Shown in pieces: positions 1-10,579 of a stretch of 64,000 nucleotides of DNA. Numbering within the stretch: position 1 is the stretch's first letter; every line of letters begins with the position of its first letter. The notes below the pieces were generated by a model that saw nothing but the letters and a program-made list of their open reading frames with translations, was not told the origin of the DNA and ran no database searches. This DNA is from Pseudomonas resinovorans NBRC 106553 (GTDB lineage: Bacteria > Pseudomonadota > Gammaproteobacteria > Pseudomonadales > Pseudomonadaceae): assembly GCF_000412695.1 (NCBI RefSeq), contig NC_021499.1, positions 3,286,001 through 3,350,000 on the forward strand. Reading direction: 5' to 3'. The position numbers were made by a program, and so were the translations under genes.

Positions 1-3000
1 CTGTCATCCAGGCTCGCCCGATACAGGTGGTACTCGTAGGGGCCCGCGACCACCCGGCTGAGCAGACGGAAGGCCTGCGCATCGGTGGTGCCGCCGTTCT
101 GCGCGTCCACCACCATGATGCCGTTGCCGGTGGTCAGGGCGCCGGGGCCACCGGCATTGCGAATTTGCAGGTTGGTTTCGCCCGTGGCGCGACCGCCGTC
201 CACCAGGATGCGGTCCGAGGGCGAATCGTCGGTGTACAGGTAGGTGTTGAGCGCCACGGTGCCGTTGACGCCGTTGTAGTCATGCACCGTCAGGGTCTTG
301 TGCTGGCCGGCGATGGGGGCGCTGAAGTCGATCAGGCTGGCGTCGTTCACCAGGCTGGTGAGGTTGGAGTCGCCGGTGAGCCGCCAGATGCTGGTGTCGT
401 GCAGGGTCACGGCGGAAGTGCTGCCGGCAGCGGTCTTCGCCGAGCCGGTGACCACGGAGCCGCCCAGGGAGAGGGTGGCCCGGCCTTCGCTATCGAAGGT
501 CTGCCCCACGCCCTGCCACTGGCCAGTGCCCAGGTCCGGCAGCTGGGTACCGTCGCTGGCTACCGAGCTGTCCACGTTCAACCACTGGCCGCTGCCGCCT
601 ACCACGCTCTGGATGAGGCTGATATCGGCAACGCCGGCGGTGGCGATGGTGGCGCCGTCACGGTTACCCAGGTTGGCGCGGGACAGATCCACCTTGCCCG
701 GCCGGTCATCGGTGCCCTGTACATAGAGCGCCGCGGCCTGGTCGCCGGTGGCGTGGAAGATCGCGTCGGTACCTTTGAGCACGCCGCCGTTCTTGGCCAC
801 CGCCCCGTGGCCGGCGTCACCGCTGGTGCTGACCACCACCCGCTCCAGGTCGACGCTGGCGGTGTTATTGGCCAGCGCACCCAAGGCACCCAACCCGGCG
901 GTGGAGACGGTGGCATCGCGGGCCGTCAGCTCGGCGCCGGACTCGGCCCGCAGGCCGTGGGATTGCACGCCCTGGGTGCTCAGGCTGACGTTGTCCAGCT
1001 GCAGGGTCGCGGTCTCGTCCTTGTACTGGCGGCTCACCAGGGCGCCGGTGGCGTGATCGCCCAGGGTCTGCACCGTGACATTGCTCGCCTGCAGGCTCAC
1101 ATTGCCCGGCTTGGCGGAGCCGATGCCGGCGTACAGGCCATTGGAATACTGGCCCTCGGTGCGTACCGAGAGGTTGTCGAGGATCATTCTGCCGCCGTCG
1201 TCCACGGCGGCACCGTAGGCCTGGGAGCCCTGGGTCACCACGCTGGTGCCGTTGGCGATCAGCAGCGCGCCGGGGTTACGTGCGGCCAGGCCGTGGGGGA
1301 AGGTCAGGTTGCTGCTGACCGGCGAGCCGTCGCCGGTGGTGAGCACGGAGCCGCCGTTGACGGTCACGGTGGCGCCGATCTCGGCGATGATGCCCATGGC
1401 GTTGTCGTTGCCGTGGGTGGTCACCTCCACCTGGTTGACGGTCAGGTTGGCATTGGCCGCGGCGATGCCGGTGGAGTAGTTGCCCTCGGTGGTGACCGAA
1501 CCCCGGTCTACCGTTGCCTCGGCGCCATCCATCACCCGCACGCCCAGGCTGCTGCCCTGGGTGGTGTGCACGGCGCTGTCACGCAGGGCCAGGCTGGAAC
1601 CCGCGCCTTCCACCTGCACGCCCGGTGCCCAGGGGCCCACCGGGCCCGCCGTGGTGGCGAGGATATTGCTGTTCTCGACCTCGGCCGCAGCGCCGTCCTT
1701 GACGTGAACGCCCATCGAGCGCGGCCCTTCCACCCGGATATCGCTGCCACTGACGCTGGCGTGGGAGCCGGCGCCTTCTACGGCTACGCCATGGCTGTAA
1801 GTGCCCTTGCCCGAGAGGCTGGAGTTCTCGATCAGCAGTTCGCCGCCGCCCATGGCGCGGGCCGCCGAGGCCGGGTTGAGCACATTGCCGCTGCCGGTCA
1901 CCTGCACCTCGCTACCGCTCAACTGGACCTGGCTGCCGGCGCCCTCGGCGCGCAAGCCGCCGACATTGGTGCCGGTGCTGCTGATGCTGGAGTCGCTGGC
2001 GACGATCTTGCCGCCGTCCAGGGCGTGCAGTGCGGCGGTGGTGGCGGTGCTGCTGGCGCCGCTGGTGACTTCGAGCCGGCTGGCGGCCAGGTCGATCCGG
2101 CCACCCTCCTCGGCCCGCGCAGCACTGGCGCTCGCACCGCCCACCAGGACATCGGCCCCCTTGGCATCGATGGCGCTGCCTTGCCCGGTGGCCAGCAGGC
2201 CATGACTCAGGCTCAGGGATTTCTCGTCATCCAGGGGGGCGGCAGAGGAAACCCCCGCACCACTGGTCTGTACCGCACCACCTTCCAGCGTGACCGTGGC
2301 GCCGTTGCGCGCCCATGCGCCCACCGCGCCCTTGCCGGCGGTGCTGATGTCCACGCCTTTCAGGTCCACCTGGGCCCCGTCGGCCATTACGCCGTGGCCG
2401 TAGGTGCCGGCGGTGTCCAGGTTGCTGGTGGACACCTGCGCGCTGCCGCCCTGATCCACCCGCACGCCATAGGCCGACGCGCCGGCGGTGCTGACCTGGA
2501 TACCGTCGGCAGCCAGCCGGCTGCCATTGCCGCTAACGCTGATGCCATGGCTGGCGCCCGTGGTGGTGCTGCGCGCACCAGTGGTGCTGACGGCCGTGCC
2601 ATCGCTCAATTGCGCGCTGGCGCCGTCGGTCAGGGTGATCCCGGTCGAGCCCAGGGAACTGGTGCTCACCGAGCCGCCACGCATCTGCAACGAAGAACCT
2701 TCGCCGCCGACCACCGCGCCGCGGTTGTTGTTGCCCTTGGCACCACCGCCCAGCAGTACGCTGCTCTCGTCGAGGACCACCTTGCCACCTGACTCCACCC
2801 TTACCCCAGTCATGTCGCTGGCGGTGAACACCGCACCGGCTGCGGTGCGCGGGTCCAGCACCAGTGCAGTACCGGTGGTGTTGATCTGGCCGCCATCGCG
2901 GGCGTGCAGGCCGATCTGGCCCTTGGCCTGGGTGGCATTCACCGCACTGCTTTCCACCCGTCCACCGTCGAGGTCGACGCTGATGCCCGCGTCGGCCCGT

Positions 3001-3362
3001 ACGCCGGTGGTGTTGGCGGCACCCAGCCTGATCGTGGTGCCGGCGTAGCTACCGGCCGCCGAGAGGCCGGCGGCGCCATTGACCAGCACGTTGATGGGGG
3101 GCGGCGCGCCAAGCAGCGTGCGGCTGGCGAACACCACGGGGGCCTCATGGGCCGCCGCGAGGGCGATTTCCAGGTAGTCGCGCTCCAGGGTCACGCCGGC
3201 TTCGGAGGGCTGGTTAAGGGGGACGACCGTTGATTCGGCGACAGCGCTGTCCGCCTCCACCTCCACGCCGCGAAGGCTGAAGATGCCCGCCAGGATCAGG
3301 CTCGTGGCCCGCGCCAGGCGGTTACGGCGGAACTGCGACAGCACGCATTGCTCGGTTTTCAT
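1..3362 (-). CDS. Autotransporter passenger, pertactin-like (partial; C-terminus off the window)
   Basis: Reads open from an ATG at 3362 to the window edge, at least 1120 residues. A GGAGG ribosome site lies 8 bases before the ATG. The first 40 residues hold a basic stretch and a hydrophobic segment consistent with an export signal. The rest is a long series of short glycine-, serine- and alanine-rich turns with a beta-helix look. The last visible 100 residues resemble the pertactin-type end of a passenger (motifs LTVHDYNGVNG and TYLYTDDSPSDRILVDGG). By family knowledge a C-terminal beta-barrel should follow off the window, which would make this a type V secreted adhesin or protease-like surface protein. 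A 921-codon ORF on the opposite strand is a shadow of the repeat-rich GC composition. It diverges from the response regulator at 3521, which may control it. Confidence 0.85.
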   Translation of the reverse strand, partial: MKTEQCVLSQFRRNRLARATSLILAGIFSLRGVEVEADSAVAESTVVPLNQPSEAGVTLERDYLEIALAAAHEAPVVFASRTLLGAPPPINVLVNGAAGLSAAGSYAGTTIRLGAANTTGVRADAGISVDLDGGRVESSAVNATQAKGQIGLHARDGGQINTTGTALVLDPRTAAGAVFTASDMTGVRVESGGKVVLDESSVLLGGGAKGNNNRGAVVGGEGSSLQMRGGSVSTSSLGSTGITLTDGASAQLSDGTAVSTTGARSTTTGASHGISVSGNGSRLAADGIQVSTAGASAYGVRVDQGGSAQVSTSNLDTAGTYGHGVMADGAQVDLKGVDISTAGKGAVGAWARNGATVTLEGGAVQTSGAGVSSAAPLDDEKSLSLSHGLLATGQGSAIDAKGADVLVGGASASAARAEEGGRIDLAASRLEVTSGASSTATTAALHALDGGKIVASDSSISSTGTNVGGLRAEGAGSQVQLSGSEVQVTGSGNVLNPASAARAMGGGELLIENSSLSGKGTYSHGVAVEGAGSHASVSGSDIRVEGPRSMGVHVKDGAAAEVENSNILATTAGPVGPWAPGVQVEGAGSSLALRDSAVHTTQGSSLGVRVMDGAEATVDRGSVTTEGNYSTGIAAANANLTVNQVEVTTHGNDNAMGIIAEIGATVTVNGGSVLTTGDGSPVSSNLTFPHGLAARNPGALLIANGTSVVTQGSQAYGAAVDDGGRMILDNLSVRTEGQYSNGLYAGIGSAKPGNVSLQASNVTVQTLGDHATGALVSRQYKDETATLQLDNVSLSTQGVQSHGLRAESGAELTARDATVSTAGLGALGALANNTASVDLERVVVSTSGDAGHGAVAKNGGVLKGTDAIFHATGDQAAALYVQGTDDRPGKVDLSRANLGNRDGATIATAGVADISLIQSVVGGSGQWLNVDSSVASDGTQLPDLGTGQWQGVGQTFDSEGRATLSLGGSVVTGSAKTAAGSTSAVTLHDTSIWRLTGDSNLTSLVNDASLIDFSAPIAGQHKTLTVHDYNGVNGTVALNTYLYTDDSPSDRILVDGGRATGETNLQIRNAGGPGALTTGNGIMVVDAQNGGTTDAQAFRLLSRVVAGPYEYHLYRASLDD

Positions 3363-3520
3363 GATGGCGGCCTCCGGAAAGGCTCTGAAAGTGATGAGCC
3401 AAGTCTCCGCAAGGGCGTGCCTGTCGACTGTCGGAGCTGCTTTGATCCGCTTGTAGGAGTCACTCGCAAAACCGCCCCTGGTCTACGCTGGATGCCGATA
3501 GGGACAGACGGGAGAGGGGC

Positions 3521-5218
3521 ATGGCCAGGGTGCTCTTGGTGGACAGCCTGCCGATCGTTCGCGACGGCCTGCGCGCGCTGGTGGCGCGCTGTGGCCATGA
3601 GGTGGCCGGGGAAACCGACAACGGCCAGGACGCCCTCTCGCTATGCCGCGAACTGCACCCGGATATCGTCATCCTCGAACTGGTGATTCCCCGCCTCGGT
3701 GGGCTGGATGTCCTGCGCAGGCTGCGCGGCAGCGCACCGCAGATCCGCCTGCTGGTGTTCAGCGCCCAGGAAAGCGAGGTCTACGCCGGCCGCGCCCTGC
3801 AAGCCGGCGCCGACGCCTTCGTCGGCAAGCAGGAGCCAGCCAGCGAGCTGGAGAAGGCGCTGGCGGCGGTTGTCCGGGGGCGCACCTACTTCCCGCAGCA
3901 AGCCGTGCACACCGAGGCAGGCGCCGGCACCGGCGCGGAAAGCGAACTGGAGCGCCTTTCAGCCCGCGAGCTGACGGTGCTGCAGATGCTCTGCCAGGGC
4001 CTGTCGAACAAGGACATCTCCCTGCAGTTGAACCTCAGCTACAAGACCGTCAGCACCTACAAGTTCCGCTTGCACCAGAAGCTCGGCGTCAGCAGCGACT
4101 TCCAGCTGATCGCCGTGGCGCGGACCTCGGGGCTGGTGATAGGCGAGGCGCCCGGCGACCTTCCGACCTCGGCGAACCCCGAGACGATGAAGGAGCTGGA
4201 GCTGCTGCATGCCCTGCTGGACACCTCATCCAATCCGATGTTCGTGCGCGACACCGAAAGCCGCCTGCTGCTGTGCAACCGCGCCTACCTGGAGCGCACG
4301 GGACTGCGCTTCGAGGACGTGCGCGGCACTCGCATAGAGGACGCACACTGGTTGTCAGCCGATCGTCGACAGACGGTGGTGGAGCGCTACCGGGAGGCGG
4401 TCCGCCGAGGCGAGCCCTTCATGCGCGAACTGTCCGCCGAACGACTCGATGCGCCCGGTGCGCTCTATGCCTGGTGCGTGCCGTACCACAACCAGGCGGG
4501 CGAGGTGGTGGCGATGGTGGGAGGCCTGCGCAGCCTCGTCGAACGGGACAACATGCTGGCGGAACTGCGCCACGAGAGCCTGGAGGCGCGTCACCGCAGC
4601 CAGTTGAAAAGCCAGTTGCTGGCAACGGTGAACCACAGGTTGCGCGAACAACTGGAGGAGTTGCGCCACTGTCTCCTGGCCACGCAGCAATCGAGTCAGG
4701 GGCAGACGTTGCTCGATGAACTGGCCCGCACGCTGGCCCGCATCGACGAAATGCTTGCGCTGGATGGCCAGGCCCTTGCCGCCCATGGCGAGGCCCATGA
4801 CCTGGGCCCCCTGACCGGCGGAATACTCGCCTCGCTGCGCACGACGCTTGTGGCCAAAGGCTTCGAGCTGGAGCTGGGCTCGGCGTTGCAGGCGCTGCCT
4901 CGCGCCTGGATCGACGCCACGCGTTACCGGCGCCTGCTGGAGGGGTTGCTGGAGTACGTGATGCTCGCCCAGGCGCCTGCGCGGGTGCTGCTGGGCTTCA
5001 CCTGCCGGCCCCATCTGCGGGGTTTGCTGCGCCTGTCCATCGAGCTCACCCCATGGCCCGTGGCCGAGGACGGCAGCGCCGCACCGGAAGCGGCCTGGGC
5101 CCATGCCCACGTCCAGCAGTTGCTGGCCGGCTTCGAGGCGCAAAGCCGGATCGAAGGCACCGGCGACGCCAGGACCCTGAAGGTGGAACTGAACCTGCCG
5201 GTGGCGCTGGACCCCTGA
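3521..5218 (+). CDS. Composite response regulator: REC-LuxR HTH-PAS-degenerate kinase
   Basis: 565 residues. Residues 1-125 are a receiver domain, but the phospho-acceptor position holds Glu53 (VILELVIP, where VILDL is usual) and the usual acidic pair near the N-terminus is D8-S9. The conserved Lys is present (FVGK). Residues about 147-205 form a LuxR/NarL helix-turn-helix (LSARELTVLQMLCQG, KTVSTYKFRLHQKLG). A PAS domain follows at about 225-340. The C-terminal part aligns with an EvgS/BvgS-like H-box (LLATVNHRLREQL, His372) that has lost the Pro, then a remnant ATPase region with no N-box Asn and no glycine boxes. I infer a DNA-binding regulator tuned by PAS ligand or protein contacts rather than classic phosphotransfer. 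It diverges from the autotransporter gene. Confidence 0.85.
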   Translation: MARVLLVDSLPIVRDGLRALVARCGHEVAGETDNGQDALSLCRELHPDIVILELVIPRLGGLDVLRRLRGSAPQIRLLVFSAQESEVYAGRALQAGADAFVGKQEPASELEKALAAVVRGRTYFPQQAVHTEAGAGTGAESELERLSARELTVLQMLCQGLSNKDISLQLNLSYKTVSTYKFRLHQKLGVSSDFQLIAVARTSGLVIGEAPGDLPTSANPETMKELELLHALLDTSSNPMFVRDTESRLLLCNRAYLERTGLRFEDVRGTRIEDAHWLSADRRQTVVERYREAVRRGEPFMRELSAERLDAPGALYAWCVPYHNQAGEVVAMVGGLRSLVERDNMLAELRHESLEARHRSQLKSQLLATVNHRLREQLEELRHCLLATQQSSQGQTLLDELARTLARIDEMLALDGQALAAHGEAHDLGPLTGGILASLRTTLVAKGFELELGSALQALPRAWIDATRYRRLLEGLLEYVMLAQAPARVLLGFTCRPHLRGLLRLSIELTPWPVAEDGSAAPEAAWAHAHVQQLLAGFEAQSRIEGTGDARTLKVELNLPVALDP

Positions 5219-5291
5219 GCCACCCGGCAACTCCCCATTCCCCCACGGACGAACGCCCGGCCGAACTGGCCCGGCTCAGCAGTTGGGTCGC

Positions 5292-6347
<1,056 letters not shown>

Positions 6348-6397
6348 CTCGAATTCCTTGCGTCCTGATGCGCCCGGGCATCTTGCATCAAGCCTTT

Positions 6398-6452
6398 TAG
6401 ATAATTAAGGAATCAATATTAATTTATTAATTCCTATAAGAAATATAAACAC
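6398..6452. promoter_or_regulatory. AT-rich tract in the divergent sfnR-like/transporter region
   Basis: About 55 bases of strongly AT-rich DNA in an otherwise GC-rich region, beside two TGCTG-N6-CAGCA palindromes. It could hold the vegetative promoter of the sfnR-like gene or a bend site such as IHF would use. I see no exact IHF consensus in it. Confidence 0.3.
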
Positions 6453-6468
6453 CTGCATCATCAAGGAT

Positions 6469-6515
6469 TGCTGAACCGGCAGCAGCCCTGCAGCACCGCT
6501 GCTGGAAACCCAGCA
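6469..6515. promoter_or_regulatory. Two TGCTG-N6-CAGCA palindromes (candidate activator sites)
   Basis: Perfect 16-bp sites at 6469-6484 and 6500-6515. They lie about 80-130 bases before the sigma-54 promoter at 6597, the usual distance for an enhancer-binding activator. The spacing between site centres is 31 bases, about three helical turns, so two bound dimers would sit on the same face. Confidence 0.65.
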
Positions 6516-6596
6516 CAGACCAAGCACCCTTCCTGACACCTCGCGTCGGCCTGGAGAGGCCGGCGTTCCTGGGCTGCAGGGTGCCTGGGGATTCCC

Positions 6597-6612
6597 TGGC
6601 ATGCATTTCGCT
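6597..6612 (+). promoter_or_regulatory. Sigma-54 (-24/-12) promoter of the binding protein/monooxygenase operon
   Basis: TGGCATG-N4-TCGCT matches the TGGCAYG-N4-TTGCW consensus at both invariant GG and GC pairs with correct spacing. It lies 55 bases before the ATG at 6667. Confidence 0.7.
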
Positions 6613-6666
6613 CCTTTCCTCCGCAAATGCCGGACCAACTGGCAGGAACTGGAAAGGAGAACTCCC

Positions 6667-7740
6667 ATGAAAAATCCATGGCGCACAGGCTTGGCGGCGC
6701 TCGCCGCACTCTTCGCCGTCGGCCAGGCCCTCGCAGCCGAGGCACCGGCCTCGGTGAAGATCGCCATCGTTGCCTACACCCAGGGTGGCAAGCCGGTGTT
6801 CGGCGGCATCCCGGGACGGGTGATCGAGGAAGGCTGGCTGGAGCGGGAACTCGCCACCCGTGGCGTGAAGCTCGACTGGATCGCCCTGCCCCACGCCGGC
6901 GCCGGCCCGCAGATCAACGAGGGCTTCACCAACAACAGCATCGACTTCGCCGTGCGCGGCGACCTGCCCTCGGTCATCGGTGGCGCCGGTGGCGTGCCGG
7001 GCAAGCTGGTGGTTCCCGGCGGCAGCGGCAACAACGTCTACCTGGTGGTGCCGGCCACCTCCAAGGTGCAGAGCATCGAGGAACTCAAGGGCAAGCGCCT
7101 GGCGCTGCATCGCGGACGCCCCTGGGAATTCGCCTTCAGCAACTACCTGGCGAGCGAGGGCCTCAAGCTCGGCGACTTCAAGGTCGCCAACCTCAACCCG
7201 CAGGTCGGCGCCGCGGCGGTTTCCGCCGGCAAGGTGGATGCGGCCGTGCTGCTCAGCGAGTCCTACCTGCTGGAAGACAAGGGCGTGGGCCGGATCATCT
7301 GGTCCACCAAGCAGGGCGACAACAGCTGGCGCCTGATCTCCGATCTCTGGGGTACCGACGACTTCATCCAGAAGCATCCAGACATCACCCAGCTGCTGGC
7401 CACCGCCTGGGTCAAGGCGGCCTGGTGGATTTCCCAGGACGAGAACCGCGACGCCTACTACCAGCTCTCCTCCCGCGCCGGCACGCCGGAAAGCGTGCTG
7501 CGCCGCGACGACCAGGACGACCCGGTGTCCTGGAAGGATCGCTGGGCGCCCAAGAGCGACGCGCAGCTCAACGCCCACTACCGCGCGCTGACCCGCTACG
7601 CCCTGGACAACAAGCTGATCCGCAAGGACTTCGACATCACCCAGTCCTTCGCCACGGGGTTCACCAACCAGGCGATCCTCGACCTCAAGCTCGAGAACTA
7701 CTGGCCTTCACTGAACAACCAGGTCACCGCGAGCCACTGA
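6667..7740 (+). CDS. Periplasmic aliphatic sulfonate-type ABC substrate-binding protein
   Basis: 357 residues. The start at 6667 follows a strong GGAAAGGAG site and gives a clean signal peptide (basic MKNPWR, hydrophobic run, cut near ALAAEA). The mature part follows the SsuA/TauA family pattern: an NMT1-like fold with the ligand-site stretch GFTNNSIDFAVRGDLPS and the hinge run VKAAWWISQDENR. It would capture sulfonates, sulfones or similar compounds and pass them to the ABC permeases at 25-27.6 kb, which have no binding protein of their own. I count no Cys and no Met beyond the initiator, a mark of proteins made in quantity under sulfur starvation. First gene of an operon with two flavin monooxygenases. 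Confidence 0.85.
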   Translation: MKNPWRTGLAALAALFAVGQALAAEAPASVKIAIVAYTQGGKPVFGGIPGRVIEEGWLERELATRGVKLDWIALPHAGAGPQINEGFTNNSIDFAVRGDLPSVIGGAGGVPGKLVVPGGSGNNVYLVVPATSKVQSIEELKGKRLALHRGRPWEFAFSNYLASEGLKLGDFKVANLNPQVGAAAVSAGKVDAAVLLSESYLLEDKGVGRIIWSTKQGDNSWRLISDLWGTDDFIQKHPDITQLLATAWVKAAWWISQDENRDAYYQLSSRAGTPESVLRRDDQDDPVSWKDRWAPKSDAQLNAHYRALTRYALDNKLIRKDFDITQSFATGFTNQAILDLKLENYWPSLNNQVTASH

Positions 7741-7803
7741 GGGGCCGCCCCTGCTGGCGCAAACCCATACCGACCCAGACGATCGCTTCCCGACGAGGCC
7801 CCC

Positions 7804-9012
7804 ATGAGCATTGAATTCTTCACCCGCCTGCCGTTGCACGGCGAAACCCAGTACCTGCCGGGCGACCCGCGCAACCGTGGCGACTGGAACCGAGGCGAGC
7901 ACAGCACCGGAGCCGTTTCCAACTTCCGCGTGGGCGACCACTTCACCTACATCGACTACCTGGGCCAGATCGCCCGCGCGGCCGAAATCAACGGCTTCGG
8001 CGGCGCCCTGATGGTCAACGCGCCCAGCGGCGAGGAGCCCTGGACGGTCTGCTCATTGCTGGCGCGGGAAACCCGCACCCTCAAGTTCGTCACCGCCTTC
8101 CAGCCCTACCACTACACCCCCTGGGTAGCCGTGCAGCAGGCCGCCACCTACCAGCGCGCCAGCGGCAATCGCCTGGTGTGGAACATCATCAACGGCGGGT
8201 CCGACGCCATCCAGCGCCAGGTCGGCGACTTCAGCGGCCACGACGAGCGCTACGAGCGCGCCATCGAGTTCCTCGACGTGGTCAAGGGCTACTGGCACAA
8301 CGAGAACTTCCACTACGAGGGCAAGTACTACCGCGCCGAGGGCGGCGGCCTGCGCGGCCCGCTGAAGAAGGCCGAGCTGCCGCTGATCTGCACCGCCGGC
8401 TCGTCGATCCCGGCCCGTGAATTCGCCGCCAAGCACGCCGACTACTACCTGATGCGCGCCGAGCACCCGGACGAAGTCCGCGCCCTGATCAGCGATGTCC
8501 GCGAGCGCGCGCTCAAATACGGCCGCACCGACATCCGCTTCGGCATGTCCATCGACGTCATCACCCGTGAAACCGAGGAGGCGGCACGCGCCGAGGCCAA
8601 GCGATTCTTCGATGAAGGCATCGCCAAGGGCGCGGTCAAGGCCGTGGCCGCCCACGCCGGGCTGCGCACCGCACGCAAGCTGAGCTACGAGCAGGGCTAC
8701 GCACAGAAGAACGAGACCCAGGGCTTCGAGGAATTCTTCATCTACCCCAACGTCTGGGCCGGCTTCGGCTACATCGGGATTCCGCCGGGCTGCGCCCTGG
8801 TGGGCAGCTACGAGAACGTAGTGGCGCGCATCCGCGAGTACAACGCGGCGGGCATCGACCTGTTCTTCCTGGCCGGCTACCCGCACCTGGAAGAGGCTTA
8901 TCGCCTGGGCGAGCACATCCTGCCGCACTTCCGTAGCGAGCGCGCCGAGCTGGCCCGCAGCCAGGACAGCCTGCCCGAGCTGCGCGCCGTCAACGGCCCC
9001 GCTGGCGCCTGA
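7804..9012 (+). CDS. FMNH2-dependent monooxygenase, SsuD-like (LLM class), copy 1
   Basis: 402 residues of a luciferase-like monooxygenase (TIM barrel). Near the C-terminus NVWAGFGYIG and AGYPHLEEAYRLGEH align closely with alkanesulfonate monooxygenase SsuD. Residues known to matter in E. coli SsuD differ: the R-x-H of its FGIRLH stretch reads S-x-D here (FGMSID). A different organosulfur substrate is therefore likely. Such enzymes use reduced FMN and O2 to cleave C-S bonds, releasing sulfite and an aldehyde, or to oxygenate sulfones. The reductase partner is probably the gene at 21024. It lies 63 bases after the binding protein gene in the same orientation. Confidence 0.85.
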   Translation: MSIEFFTRLPLHGETQYLPGDPRNRGDWNRGEHSTGAVSNFRVGDHFTYIDYLGQIARAAEINGFGGALMVNAPSGEEPWTVCSLLARETRTLKFVTAFQPYHYTPWVAVQQAATYQRASGNRLVWNIINGGSDAIQRQVGDFSGHDERYERAIEFLDVVKGYWHNENFHYEGKYYRAEGGGLRGPLKKAELPLICTAGSSIPAREFAAKHADYYLMRAEHPDEVRALISDVRERALKYGRTDIRFGMSIDVITRETEEAARAEAKRFFDEGIAKGAVKAVAAHAGLRTARKLSYEQGYAQKNETQGFEEFFIYPNVWAGFGYIGIPPGCALVGSYENVVARIREYNAAGIDLFFLAGYPHLEEAYRLGEHILPHFRSERAELARSQDSLPELRAVNGPAGA

Positions 9013-9084
9013 AGCCACGCGAGCGGCGCCTCGACCGGGCCACTCGCGATCCCCCTGCCCTTTGCCCATTTCAAGGAGCGAACG

Positions 9085-10185
9085 ATGTCCATCGAGTTCG
9101 TCGGTATGGTTTTCCCGCGGCAATGGTCCGAGACCCATGGCCCGCGCACGGGAGACTTCGACCTGGAGTTTCTCCGCCAGCACGCCCGCGCCCATGAGCA
9201 CGCCGGTTTCGACCGCGTGCTGATCGCCAGCGGGCCGGGCAGCGCCGACAGCCTGCAACTGGCCGCCTACGTGGCCGCCCACACCGAGCGCCTGGGCCTG
9301 ATGATCGCCCACCGTCCGGCCCTGACCGCGCCCACGGTCGCCGCCCGTGCCTTCGCCACCCTCGACCACATCAGCGGCGGCGGGCGCCTGCGCCTGCACG
9401 CCATCACCGGCATCACCGCCGAACCCCAGGAAGGCGACCCGCTGCTGGACAAGACCGAGCGCTACAAGCGCACGGACGAATACCTGGAGATCGTCCGCCG
9501 CACCTGGACGGCGGAAGAGCCCTTCGACTTCGAGGGCCGCTATTTCCAGATCAAGGGCGCGTTCTCGCCGGTGAAGCCGCTGCACAAACCGCACATCCCG
9601 ATTTCCTTCGGCGGTTCGTCCGACATCGCCTACCGGATCGCGGTGAAACATGCCGAGCTGTACGCGCTCTGGGGCGAGCCGCTGGCCGGTGTGGCCGAGC
9701 AGATCGGCAAGCTCAAGGCGGCGGCCCGCGATGCCGGGGTGGAGGCGCCGCGCGTGAGCCTGTCGGTACGGCTGATCCTGGGCCGAACCGAGGAACAGGC
9801 GTGGCAGCGCGCCAGGGATATCCTCGCGCAGATCCAGGCCAACCCCCAGTTCGCCGAAGGCAGCCCGTGGCGCAAACGCATCAAGGGCACCGGCTCCGAA
9901 CGCCTGCTGGCGGCGGCCGCCGCCGGCGATCGCCACGACCGCGCACTGTGGATGCCCACGGCCACGGCAGTGGGCGCCTACGGCGACACGACGGCGCTGG
10001 TGGGCACTCCGGAAACGGTGGCGGAGGCCTTGCTCGACTACGTGGAACTGGGCGTCAGCACCTTCCTCAACCGTGGCTACGACCCCTACTACGACGCCGT
10101 GGACTACGGCCGCTGGATCATCCCGGCGGTACGCGCCGAAGCCCGCCGCCGGGAGTTGCAGCGAAGGGCCAGGGTGGCAGGCTGA
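9085..10185 (+). CDS. FMNH2-dependent monooxygenase, SsuD-like (LLM class), copy 2
   Basis: 366 residues, LLM family. Visible marks are the flavin-site run SGGGRLRLHAITGITAEP, FGGSSDIAYRIAVKHAELYALWGEP (compare the SsuD stretch FGGSSDVAQDLA) and a C-terminal RGYDPYYDAVDYGRWIIP. A strong AAGGAG site lies before the ATG. There is no Cys and only three internal Met. It is the last gene of the 6667-10185 operon. The exact sulfonate or sulfone substrate cannot be read from the sequence. The 3' side runs straight into the 103-bp repeat array. Confidence 0.83.
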   Translation: MSIEFVGMVFPRQWSETHGPRTGDFDLEFLRQHARAHEHAGFDRVLIASGPGSADSLQLAAYVAAHTERLGLMIAHRPALTAPTVAARAFATLDHISGGGRLRLHAITGITAEPQEGDPLLDKTERYKRTDEYLEIVRRTWTAEEPFDFEGRYFQIKGAFSPVKPLHKPHIPISFGGSSDIAYRIAVKHAELYALWGEPLAGVAEQIGKLKAAARDAGVEAPRVSLSVRLILGRTEEQAWQRARDILAQIQANPQFAEGSPWRKRIKGTGSERLLAAAAAGDRHDRALWMPTATAVGAYGDTTALVGTPETVAEALLDYVELGVSTFLNRGYDPYYDAVDYGRWIIPAVRAEARRRELQRRARVAG

Positions 10186-10221
10186 TCTGTGGGGGCGAAT
10201 TCATTCTACGGAGATACTGCT

Positions 10222-10530
10222 TAGGGTGCGCTGTGCGCACCGCGACCACAGCACCGAAAACCCCGGTGCGCACAGCGCACCCTACCCATGCCTCTCGCGT
10301 GCTACGTGCGTTGGTGGTTATGCGTAGGGTGCGCTGTGCGCACCGCGACCACGGCACCGAAAGCCCCGGTGCGCACGGCGCACCCTACCCATGCCTTTCG
10401 CGTGCTACCTGCGTTGGTGGTTAAGCGTAGGGTGCGCTGCGCGCACCGCGACCACGGCGCCGAAAACCCCGGTGCGCACGGCGCACCCTACCCATGCCTC
10501 TCGCGTGCTACGTGCGTTGGTGGTTATGCG
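10222..10530. repeat. Three tandem 103-bp units of REP-like palindromes
   Basis: Units start at 10222, 10325 and 10428 with a few base differences. Each carries an inverted pair (TAGGGTGCGC...GTGCGCACC against GGTGCGCA..GCGCACCCTA) and a unique spacer ending in TTGGTGGTTATGCG. A partial copy starts at 10580. ORFs predicted across it are repeat artefacts. The rest of the 10186-10634 gap holds a half copy of the GAATTCATTC element at 10188 and no gene. Confidence 0.9.
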
Positions 10531-10579
10531 TAGGAGCGATGGGTATCGCAAGCTCAACCCATCCTATGGAGGTACTGCG

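Noticed and set aside
27..2792. Long plus-strand ORF of 921 codons
   Set aside because: It is antisense to the autotransporter passenger, has no family marks and a GC-skewed composition; the minus frame has an ATG, ribosome site and export signal.
8053..9936. Minus-strand ORF of 627 codons
   Set aside because: Runs antisense across two monooxygenase genes with no ribosome site or family marks.
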